DNA from: UBA7672 sp965279085 | GTDB taxonomy: Bacteria > Pseudomonadota > Alphaproteobacteria > Caulobacterales > Hyphomonadaceae | DNA length: 64,000 nucleotides | Assembly (NCBI GenBank): GCA_965279085.1 | Contig: OZ257149.1 | Location: 2,914,001-2,978,000 of the forward strand | Direction of reading: 5' to 3' | Shown: one piece after another, positions 57,201 through 64,000 of the stretch | Layout of the letters: every line of letters begins with the position of its first letter | Position numbering within the stretch: the first letter of the stretch is position 1 | Made by a program: the position numbers and the translations under genes | The notes under the pieces: generated by a model | The model's database searches: none | Seen by the model: the letters and a program-made list of their open reading frames with translations, nothing else | Told to the model about the DNA's origin: nothing

Positions 57201-58721
57201 GTGACGTCTGCCTTGAAGCCGAAACTGACACGGCCTGGCGGCGTTCGGGCCGCCATTTCCCTGCTCATTCTCATCCCCATTCTTGTGCCGCTGTTCGCGG
57301 CTGCGCTGATCTGGTTGACCGAGCGCGATTCCGTGCGCGCGGCTGAAGATCGCGTCATGTCGGCTGCTCGCGTCGTCGTGGCCAATGTGCGCAACCTGGT
57401 GGATTCCAACCTGGAGCGGCTGCGCCGGCTGGATGAAGGGTTGGGCCCGGACCCGGTCGCCTTCCGACCTCTGCAAGGCGTGGCGGGCGACAGGCTCGTG
57501 GCGCTCTACGACGCCTCGGGGTCGACCATCATTCGCGACGGCATGCGCGGGGCCAATGTGTCGGACAACGCCGAGTTCAAGGCGCTGGCGGGAGGGGAGC
57601 CTTGGACGATTACGCCGCTTCTCGGGGGCGGCGGCCAGTTGCGCTTCTTCGGCATCGCGCGCCGGCTGGAACGAAACGGGCAGTTCGCGGGTGTCGTCAC
57701 GGCGTTGCTGCCGGCGGACACGCTGTCGGATGTCTGGGGTGAGCTGGCCCTGGGTCCGGAATCCGCCATCGGCGTGATCCGCAGCGATGGCTGGCTGGTG
57801 ACGCGATATCCCGTTCCGGCGGAAGCGATGAATATCGCCAGCGCGGAACTGTTCACGAAGCACCTGCCCGTTGCGGCCGATGGTGTGTTCACCTCGGACG
57901 CATCGCCGATCGATCGTATTCCCCGCACCGTGGGTTACCAGTCGATCAAGGATCTCGGCCTGATCGTCACGGCCAGCATGTCGCGCGCTAGCACGGGAGA
58001 AGCCTTCTGGTCGCGCGTCAGATCCACTTCGCTCGTGGCCGGGCCGGTATTCCTGGTCATGGTGGTGCTGTGCGGATGGGCGATCATCCTGCTGATGCGG
58101 CACGAGCGGAACCGCCGGGAACTGCAGGATGCGCTCGCGCAGAACCGTGTGCTGTTCCAGGAAATCCATCACCGGGTGAAGAACAATCTCCAGCTGGTGT
58201 CGTCCCTGATCCGCCTGCAGCAGGCGCCAACCGCGATGAAGGACGACCTCATCCGGCGCATCGCGGCCATGTCGGCCGTGCACCAGCACATCTACGAATC
58301 CGACCAGTTCGGGGTGCTCGATGCGGAGGCCTATCTCGACAAGCTGCTCGCCGGGCTGCGTGATTCAGCGCCGCCCAACGTGGCGCTGGACTGGCGTCTC
58401 GCCCCGCTGACGCTTTCGCCGGACCAGGCATTGCCGCTGGGCCTGATCGTCAACGAGGTCGTCGCCAACGCCTTCAAGCATGGTTTTCCCGAGGGCCGTG
58501 CAGGCAAGGTTTCGGTCGTACTAGAGCGCCCGCTGGAGGGCGACGACGCCATCCTGTCCATTACCGACAATGGCGTCGGAATGGCGGAGACGCCGTCGGG
58601 CGGCGTGGGCCTTGGCACGCGGCTGATTGGCGGCCTCGTCGGCCAGCTCGAAGGCAAGTCCAGCATGATCCGCGACAATGGCGTGCGGTTCGAAATGCGG
58701 TTCCCCGCTTCCGCGCGCTAG
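57201..58721 (+). CDS. HisKA_2/HWE-type sensor histidine kinase, membrane-bound
   Basis: 506 residues from GTG 57201 with GGGAG upstream. A transmembrane helix (AISLLILIPILVPLFAAALI), a periplasmic sensor of about 230 residues and a second helix (LVAGPVFLVMVVLCGWAIIL) lead to the histidine box LFQEIHHRVKNNLQLVSSLI, characteristic of HisKA_2, then HATPase_c motifs VNEVVANAFKHGF and ITDNGVGM with GGVGLGTRLI. No response regulator is next to it, so its partner must be elsewhere, possibly a PhyR-type general-stress regulator. Confidence 0.9.
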   Translation: MTSALKPKLTRPGGVRAAISLLILIPILVPLFAAALIWLTERDSVRAAEDRVMSAARVVVANVRNLVDSNLERLRRLDEGLGPDPVAFRPLQGVAGDRLVALYDASGSTIIRDGMRGANVSDNAEFKALAGGEPWTITPLLGGGGQLRFFGIARRLERNGQFAGVVTALLPADTLSDVWGELALGPESAIGVIRSDGWLVTRYPVPAEAMNIASAELFTKHLPVAADGVFTSDASPIDRIPRTVGYQSIKDLGLIVTASMSRASTGEAFWSRVRSTSLVAGPVFLVMVVLCGWAIILLMRHERNRRELQDALAQNRVLFQEIHHRVKNNLQLVSSLIRLQQAPTAMKDDLIRRIAAMSAVHQHIYESDQFGVLDAEAYLDKLLAGLRDSAPPNVALDWRLAPLTLSPDQALPLGLIVNEVVANAFKHGFPEGRAGKVSVVLERPLEGDDAILSITDNGVGMAETPSGGVGLGTRLIGGLVGQLEGKSSMIRDNGVRFEMRFPASAR

Positions 58722-58746
58722 CCGAACACGCCGGAGCTCCAGAAGC

Positions 58747-58774
58747 AAAACGGCCGCCCCCGAGGGAGCGGCCG
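58747..58774 (-). terminator. Terminator of pnp
   Basis: On the minus strand CGGCCGC (58774-58768) pairs with GCGGCCG (58757-58751), followed by TTTT. It lies between the convergent kinase and pnp genes. Confidence 0.82.
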
Positions 58775-58802
58775 CTGTATTTCGCTGGAGAAGGGAGGCG
58801 GA

Positions 58803-61064
58803 TTATTCCGCGTCTTCCTTCGGTCCTTCGCTACGCTCGCGACGAGGACCACGATCACCACCGCGACCACCACCACGACCACCACGATCACCGTCACGAC
58901 GCGGACGATCACCGCGCGGCGGACGATCGCCCGACGGGCCATCATCCACGACGCCTTCGATGGCTTCGCCGGTCTGCTGGTTCACGGCTTTCATCGACAG
59001 GCGAACCTTGCCGCGATCGTCGAAGCCGAGAAGCTTCACCTTCACGATGTCGCCTTCCTTCACGACGTCGGCCGGCGAGTTCACACGTTCAGCCGCGAGT
59101 TGGGAAACGTGGACGAGGCCGTCCTTGGCGCCGAAGAAGTTCACGAAGGCGCCGAACTCCATCACCTTCACCACCTTGCCTTCGTAGATCTGGCCGACTT
59201 CCGGCTCGGCGGTGAGGCCGATGATCCACTTCTGCGCAGCATCGAGGCTTTCTTTCTCGACCGCCGCGATCTTCACCGTGCCGTCGTCCTCGACATTGAT
59301 CTTGGCGCCCGTCTTTTCGACGATCTCGCGGATGACCTTGCCGCCCGTGCCGATGACGTCACGGATCTTGTCGACCGGGATCTTGATCGAGATCATCTTC
59401 GGAGCATTCTCGGAGACTTCGGTGCGCGCACCGTCCATCGCCTTGTTCATCTCCTGGAGGATATGGAGGCGGCCGCCATTCGCCTGGGCGAGGGCCGTCT
59501 TCATGATGTCGAACGTGACCGAGTCGATCTTCAGATCCATCTGGAGCGAGGTGACGCCCACTTCGGTGCCGGCAACCTTGAAGTCCATGTCGCCGAGGTG
59601 ATCTTCATCACCCAGGATGTCGGAGAGGATGGCGATCCCTTCCGCGTCCTTGATGAGGCCCATGGCGATGCCCGACACCGGACGGCTGATCGGAACGCCG
59701 GCGTCCATCATGGCGAGGGATGCGCCGCAGACCGACGCCATCGACGAGGAGCCGTTCGACTCCATGATCTCGGACACGATGCGGAGCGTGTAGGGGAAGT
59801 CCTCGCCTTTCGGGAGGACGGCCTTCACTGCGCGCCAGGCCAGCTTGCCGTGGCCGATTTCGCGGCGGCCCGGAGAGCCTCCACGGCCGGTTTCACCGAC
59901 GGAGTAGGGAGGGAAGTTGTAGTGAAGGAGGAATTTTTCCTTCTTCGTGCCGCCGAGGCCGTCGATGTACTGCTCGTCCTCGCCGGTGCCCAGCGTGGCG
60001 ACGCAGAGGGCCTGCGTTTCACCGCGCGTGAACAGCGCCGAGCCGTGCGTGCGCGGCAGGACGCCGACTTGCGACGTGATCGCGCGGACCTGGTCGGTCT
60101 TGCGGCCGTCGATGCGCGAGCCCGTGCGGATGATGTCGCCGCGGACGACCTTCGCTTCGGCTTCCTTGAACACTTCCTTGAAGACGAGCGGTTCGGCGCC
60201 CGTCGGGTTGGCCTCGGTTTTCACGAGAGCGGTCTTGGCCTTCTCGCGAGCCGCGTTCACGGCGTCGTGGCGCTCGCCCTTGTCCTTGATCTTGTAGGCG
60301 GCGGAGAGATCCGAGCCGGCAACATCCTGGATCGACTTGAGAAGCGCGGAGTTGTCCGGGCTCTCGAAGGCGAACGGCTCCTTGGCGGCTTTTTCGGCCA
60401 GCTTGATGATCGCATCGATGATCGGCTGGAAGCTTTCGTGACCGGCCTTGACGGCGCCGAGCATGACTTCTTCCGAAAGCTCTTTCGCTTCCGATTCAAC
60501 CATCATCACGCCTTCGGTCGTGCCGGCGACGACGAGATCGAGCTGGAAGTCTTCCATCTGCTCGGCCGTCGGGTTGATGATGTAGGCGCCGTCCTTGTAG
60601 CCGACACGCGCAGCGGCGATCGGGCCGTTGAACGGAGCGCCGGAGATGACGAGCGCTGCGGACGCCGCAACCATGCCGACGATATCCGGATCATTTTCCT
60701 GGTCGTAGGACAGCACCGTGATCGTGACCTGGACTTCGTTCTTAAAGCCGTCGGCGAACAGCGGACGGATCGGACGGTCGATCAGGCGCGAGGTCAGCGT
60801 TTCTTTTTCGGTGGGGCGGCCTTCACGCTTGAAGTAGCCTCCGGGAACGCGGCCAGCCGCGTAGTAGCGCTCAAGGTAGTTCACGGTCAGCGGGAAGAAG
60901 TCCTGGCCTTCCTTCGCCTTCCTTGCGTAGACGACAGCCGCGAGAACGCTCGTCTCGCCATAGGTCGCCAGTACCGCTCCATCTGCCTGGCGCGCGATGC
61001 GTCCAGTTTCGAGGGTGAGCGGACGGCCCGCCCAGTCGATCGTCACACGTTGAATGTCAAACAT
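58803..61064 (-). CDS. pnp: Polyribonucleotide nucleotidyltransferase (PNPase)
   Basis: Phosphorolytic 3'-5' exoribonuclease, part of the RNA degradosome. Two RNase PH-like cores (SVLAAVVYARKAKEGQDFFP and VGVTSLQMDLKIDSVTFDIM), a KH domain (SIKIPVDKIRDVIGTGGKVI), an S1 domain (GQIYEGKVVKVMEFGAFVNF) and an Arg/Gly-rich tail (DRGGRGGGRGGDRGPRRE) are all visible. ATG 61064 begins the usual MFDIQRVTIDW; an in-frame ATG lies seven codons upstream at 61085. It follows rpsO as in the standard operon. Confidence 0.97.
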   Translation of the reverse strand: MFDIQRVTIDWAGRPLTLETGRIARQADGAVLATYGETSVLAAVVYARKAKEGQDFFPLTVNYLERYYAAGRVPGGYFKREGRPTEKETLTSRLIDRPIRPLFADGFKNEVQVTITVLSYDQENDPDIVGMVAASAALVISGAPFNGPIAAARVGYKDGAYIINPTAEQMEDFQLDLVVAGTTEGVMMVESEAKELSEEVMLGAVKAGHESFQPIIDAIIKLAEKAAKEPFAFESPDNSALLKSIQDVAGSDLSAAYKIKDKGERHDAVNAAREKAKTALVKTEANPTGAEPLVFKEVFKEAEAKVVRGDIIRTGSRIDGRKTDQVRAITSQVGVLPRTHGSALFTRGETQALCVATLGTGEDEQYIDGLGGTKKEKFLLHYNFPPYSVGETGRGGSPGRREIGHGKLAWRAVKAVLPKGEDFPYTLRIVSEIMESNGSSSMASVCGASLAMMDAGVPISRPVSGIAMGLIKDAEGIAILSDILGDEDHLGDMDFKVAGTEVGVTSLQMDLKIDSVTFDIMKTALAQANGGRLHILQEMNKAMDGARTEVSENAPKMISIKIPVDKIRDVIGTGGKVIREIVEKTGAKINVEDDGTVKIAAVEKESLDAAQKWIIGLTAEPEVGQIYEGKVVKVMEFGAFVNFFGAKDGLVHVSQLAAERVNSPADVVKEGDIVKVKLLGFDDRGKVRLSMKAVNQQTGEAIEGVVDDGPSGDRPPRGDRPRRDGDRGGRGGGRGGDRGPRRERSEGPKEDAE

Positions 61065-61088
61065 CGTATATTTCTCTTTCTGCATACG

Positions 61089-61119
61089 AAAACCCGCCGG
61101 ACCCCGGTGGGCCGGCGGG
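61089..61119 (-). terminator. Hairpin with T-run between rpsO and pnp
   Basis: On the minus strand CCCGCCGG (61119-61112) pairs with CCGGCGGG (61100-61093), then TTTT. In other bacteria a terminator/RNase III processing site sits at this place, allowing rpsO to be expressed apart from pnp. Confidence 0.78.
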
Positions 61120-61136
61120 TGGGGTAGGAACCCGGC

Positions 61137-61406
61137 CTAGCGCCTGAGTTCCAGCTCTTTGAGGATCGTCTGATAACGAGCCTCGTCTCTCGACTTCAGA
61201 TAGTCGAGCAGTCGACGGCGCTGCGAGACCATCTTGAGAAGGCCGCGGCGCGAGTGGTTGTCTTTCTTGTGCTCCTTGAAGTGGTCGGTCAGGTAGTTGA
61301 TGCGATGCGTGAGGATCGCGACCTGCACTTCGGGGCTGCCCGTGTCACCTTCGGTGCGGGCAAATTGCTTGATCAGGGAGGCTTTCGCCTCCGGCGTGAT
61401 CGACAT
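61137..61406 (-). CDS. rpsO: 30S ribosomal protein S15
   Basis: 89 residues, full length. SITPEAKASLIKQFARTEGD, then TGSPEVQVAILTHRINYLTD and HFKEHKKDNHSRRGLLKMVS are the S15 signatures contacting 16S rRNA helices 20-22. It is preceded by truB and followed by pnp, the standard order. Expression of the downstream gene may be reduced by the hairpin at 61089-61119. Confidence 0.98.
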   Translation of the reverse strand: MSITPEAKASLIKQFARTEGDTGSPEVQVAILTHRINYLTDHFKEHKKDNHSRRGLLKMVSQRRRLLDYLKSRDEARYQTILKELELRR

Positions 61407-61436
61407 CGGGTTTCTCCTTGGGCCGGTTTGGCCAGT

Positions 61437-62399
61437 CTATTGGTTGAACACGCGAACCGGCATGAACCTGCCGGCCCGGACTTCACCCAGAGCGACGCCG
61501 AGTTGTTCTTCGCCCACCTTTTCAGTGGCCAGACAAATGCGGGAGGCATCCTCCCCGTTCACTTGACGAGGACGGCGCATCTCCCGAAACGCCTCGACCT
61601 GATGGGGCAGAAGTACGATTTCTCGGCCCTGCCTGAGCCTGGACGCCTCTTCCCCGGTGATGGCCAGCGCCGGGATGTCGTCCAGCGCGGTCTCGAGGGG
61701 AACAAGCTTGTCGTCCAGCGCGGCCTTATCGCTCATCTCCTGCAGAATTGAAAGCTGAATTGCCGCGCTCTCGGCAAAAGCGCCCACGCGGGTCCGCCGC
61801 AGGGCCGCAACATGCCCCTCAGCCCCCAGTTTGAGGGCCAAATCTCTCACCAAAGCCCTGATATAAAAGCCTTTTCCGCAAGTGACCGCGATCACGGCCA
61901 GGTCCGGCGAGGGACAGTCCACCAGCTCGGCCTTGTGGACCACGACGGTGCGGGGCTGGAGTTCGACCTCTTCACCATCACGGGCGAGGTCATAGGCCCG
62001 CTCCCCGTTCACCTTGATGGCGGAGTAGATCGGCGGTGTTTGCTGGATCTCGCCGATGAAACCTTTCAGGGCCTCCGCGATGGCTTCGGGCGACGGCCGC
62101 ACGTCGGATTCACCGGTCACCGCGCCTTCGCGGTCCTGCGTGGTGGTCGAGGAGCCCCAGCGGATCGTGAAGACATAATCCTTGTCCGCCTCCATGACGT
62201 AGCCGACTGTCTTGGTCGCCTCTCCGAACGCCAGCGGCAGGATGCCAGACGCCAGCGGGTCGAGCGTGCCGCCATGGCCGGTCTTCTGCGCGTTGAACAC
62301 GCGGCGGCAGATACCGACGGCCTGGGTCGAGGTGACGCCTTCGGGTTTGTCGAGGATCAGCCAGCCGTGAACCGGCTCGCCCTTCTTCTTGCGGCCCAT
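61437..62399 (-). CDS. truB: tRNA pseudouridine55 synthase (TruB)
   Basis: Makes pseudouridine 55 in the T-loop of tRNAs. The catalytic aspartate is in KTGHGGTLDPLASGILPLAF; other motifs are GWLILDKPEGVTSTQAVGIC, IYSAIKVNGERAYDLARDGE and VTCGKGFYIRALVRDLALKL. At 320 residues it includes the C-terminal PUA-like part. It heads truB-rpsO-pnp on the minus strand. rbfA, its usual upstream neighbour, lies at the other end of the window. Confidence 0.96.
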   Translation of the reverse strand: MGRKKKGEPVHGWLILDKPEGVTSTQAVGICRRVFNAQKTGHGGTLDPLASGILPLAFGEATKTVGYVMEADKDYVFTIRWGSSTTTQDREGAVTGESDVRPSPEAIAEALKGFIGEIQQTPPIYSAIKVNGERAYDLARDGEEVELQPRTVVVHKAELVDCPSPDLAVIAVTCGKGFYIRALVRDLALKLGAEGHVAALRRTRVGAFAESAAIQLSILQEMSDKAALDDKLVPLETALDDIPALAITGEEASRLRQGREIVLLPHQVEAFREMRRPRQVNGEDASRICLATEKVGEEQLGVALGEVRAGRFMPVRVFNQ

Positions 62400-62503
62400 T
62401 GTCGTCTCCAGGCTCTGGCGGAGGATCGAACTCCGCTCAGGTCGAGTGCAGTGGCGGGGGAGTAGGGGGGATGAGAAGTGGGGTCAAGCCAGCGGCCGTG
62501 CGG

Positions 62504-63577
62504 CTAGGCGCCCAGCGTTTCCGCCACTTCGAGCAGGGATGCGATCGCGGCGCGCAGCCGGACCAGAGCATCTGGACCCGCTGCGGCATTGCCGAAGGGC
62601 GGCGTGCGGAACTGGCTTTCGCGTGCGGTGCGCGGCAGGGCGATGGTGAGCCGATTGGCCGAAGCCACGGCGCGCGGGCGGCCGAAGCCTTCGAGCGCGG
62701 CAAGGCGATCGATGCGCTGTTGCAGGCCGGGATGCGCCGAGTCGAGCGCTGCAACGCCTTCCACGGTTGCGGGGATAGTGCTGTCCTCGCGACGCAGGTT
62801 GATGTCGGCGACGAGGCCGGTGAAAGCAGGCGGCGCCTTCTTGTCGTCGCCGGAAGCTGCGAGGTGCAGATCGACGATGTTCACCGCTATGCCGCGATGC
62901 GTGCCTGCGAGTTCGTTGGCGGCCTTCGCTTCACGGAAGGCAGGGAAGAGACCGGAATTCCGGAGGCGCGAGAGATCGGGCATCACGGGCGGACGCCAGG
63001 TGATCTCGCCGAACGATGCGGCGAGACGGGGCAGCACGCGCTCGCGCCACGTCTTCGCATACTGGCGCGCTGCCTCCTGCAGCGACCAGCCATAGCCGAC
63101 CAGCCCGCCGCCGATCATCACCGCGACGAAGTCGAGGGCGCCGACTGGCGCGCCGGCCATCGCGATCAGCGTCCACGCGCACAGACCCACCGCCGCGCAG
63201 GCGGGCGCGCGCCAGGCTGTACGCTCGAGCGACTGCCGCACAACGTTCTGCCGGTAGGCTTCAACGTCGTTGAAGATGGCGTGCATCTCCGGCCCGCGGT
63301 CGCCGTCGCTGGGCATAAGCGGTCGAGGCCGCGGACGCTGTTCCGAAAGTTTCAGCGCGATGCAGCCGCCCACCGCCGCGATCAGCAGCGCGACGAAAAA
63401 GCCGCCGAACACCGAAGTCGCCAGTCCCACGAGTCCGGGCGTGCGTGCGTTCGCGCCAACGGCGATTCCGATCCATGCGATTGCTGCCAGGCCAACGAAC
63501 GCGATGAACACCACGCGCCCGATCTGGGCCGTGGGGCGCGCCTTTCCTGCGGTGTCCTGTGCGGCCTGCGACGTCAT
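62504..63577 (-). CDS. Membrane protein of the DUF3137 type
   Basis: 357 residues. Two pairs of transmembrane helices: FIAFVGLAAIAWIGIAVGAN with VFGGFFVALLIAAVGGCIAL, and PACAAVGLCAWTLIAMAG with DFVAVMIGGGLVGYGWSL. A soluble C-terminal half follows, with MPDLSRLRNSGLFPAF, VNIVDLHLAASGDDK, VEGVAALDSAHPGLQQRID and ANRLTIALPRTARESQF, the order seen in DUF3137 proteins. Function unknown. It lies 104 bases upstream of truB on the same strand. Confidence 0.75.
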   Translation of the reverse strand: MTSQAAQDTAGKARPTAQIGRVVFIAFVGLAAIAWIGIAVGANARTPGLVGLATSVFGGFFVALLIAAVGGCIALKLSEQRPRPRPLMPSDGDRGPEMHAIFNDVEAYRQNVVRQSLERTAWRAPACAAVGLCAWTLIAMAGAPVGALDFVAVMIGGGLVGYGWSLQEAARQYAKTWRERVLPRLAASFGEITWRPPVMPDLSRLRNSGLFPAFREAKAANELAGTHRGIAVNIVDLHLAASGDDKKAPPAFTGLVADINLRREDSTIPATVEGVAALDSAHPGLQQRIDRLAALEGFGRPRAVASANRLTIALPRTARESQFRTPPFGNAAAGPDALVRLRAAIASLLEVAETLGA

Positions 63578-63758
63578 AGGCCGGACATATAGACCGGGTG
63601 TCTGGCGTTGCGAACCATGTGGACCCCATGCGCCGGCTAAACATAAGGACAGGAATCAGGGCTCGCGGCACCAACCGACGCTCCGGAGGGGTCTTGCGAA
63701 ACGGGTCGGGCGGCGCATCATTCAGGCAGCGATAAAAAGACGACCAGGGGAAACGCAG

Positions 63759-64000
63759 ATGCCATATGCGACAGGCCGCATCATCCATGACGCCGACAGC
63801 CACCTCATGGAGCTGCCGGACGTGCTCGACCCCTATCTCGATCCGAAATTCCGCGAGGCCTATGACGCCCTCCCGAAGCTGGCGAAGCGACAAGAAGATT
63901 ATGCAGCCAAGGCCCGCGCCAATCACGCGGATAGCGGTTTCCGCGAAAGTGCAGACGCCAACATCATGCTGCGCAAGAATTACGAGGCGATGGGCGCCTT
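63759..64000 (+). CDS. Amidohydrolase-2-family protein, N-terminal part (3' end outside window)
   Basis: ATG 63759 with AGGGG upstream. The first residues MPYATGRIIHDADSHLMELP contain the early metal-binding D-x-D-x-H of amidohydrolase-2 (decarboxylase/ACMSD-like) enzymes. The remaining visible part is helical (DALPKLAKRQEDYAAKARAN). About 80 residues are present before the window ends. Substrate unknown. Confidence 0.8.
   Translation, partial: MPYATGRIIHDADSHLMELPDVLDPYLDPKFREAYDALPKLAKRQEDYAAKARANHADSGFRESADANIMLRKNYEAMGA

Noticed and set aside
59100..61127. 675-codon open frame on the plus strand across pnp
   Set aside because: It is the mirror of pnp in a high-GC gene; its residues are Arg/Asp/His-rich and match no family, while the other strand is clearly PNPase.
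1..64000. CRISPR arrays, tRNA or rRNA genes
   Set aside because: No regularly spaced repeats and no cloverleaf or rRNA-like stretch were seen on either strand.

Overview
The window looks like chromosomal DNA of a GC-rich alphaproteobacterium, most likely from the Hyphomonadaceae/Caulobacterales side of the class. This rests on the fabA-fabB-fabI order, the htpX / rsmB / rpe / heparinase / purH neighbourhood, an SdhAF4 (DUF1674) protein, many small secreted proteins and lipoproteins, and a beta-helix plus dihaem-cytochrome gene pair of the kind named after a Hyphomonas locus (HNE_0200). No rRNA, tRNA or CRISPR array was seen.

Layout. 0-2.2 kb: rbfA, udk and two small single-helix membrane proteins. 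2.1-5.0 kb: fabI, fabB and fabA (minus strand), the anaerobic-type unsaturated fatty acid branch. 5-14.6 kb: SH3b secreted proteins, a 2-hydroxyacid dehydrogenase, a large Ntn-type acylase divergent from two tandem metallo-beta-lactamase-fold hydrolases, a MoeB/ThiF-type enzyme and a PIF1-like helicase. 15-18.7 kb: dut, a Dabb protein, coaBC, a Gre-like factor and a GFA protein. 19-27 kb: aldehyde dehydrogenase, an alpha/beta hydrolase without its serine, lipoproteins, GT2, a CDF metal exporter, glk and an SDR. 27.7-38.8 kb: SdhAF4, htpX, rsmB, a glycine-zipper lipoprotein, rpe, heparinase-like, CapD-like, an SMP-30-like lipoprotein and purH. 39-40.5 kb: a VWA protein and a lipoprotein.

40.5-44.9 kb is the clearest accessory region. 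It carries two 319-bp direct repeats, each encoding a 36-residue membrane peptide followed by two hairpins. Between them lie small genes (31, 62 and 48 residues), a HEPN-motif protein and a hairpin-dense RNA-like segment. An IS1595-type transposase and an XRE regulator follow, sharing a divergent promoter/operator that predicts leaderless transcripts. Several of these genes are short or use GTG starts and are easily missed.

45-64 kb: membrane proteins, a c-type cytochrome lipoprotein, two divergent serine beta-lactamase-fold hydrolases, a phospholipase-C-like/DUF4332 fusion carrying an in-frame palindromic repeat, an RcnB-like protein, a LysR regulator, the beta-helix/cytochrome pair, a membrane protein with two blocks of five 11-residue CxxC repeats, an HWE/HisKA_2-type kinase, then pnp, rpsO and truB (minus strand), a DUF3137-like protein and the start of an amidohydrolase. 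rbfA at the left end and truB-rpsO-pnp at the right end face each other; inverting the DNA between them would restore the usual rbfA-truB-rpsO-pnp order.
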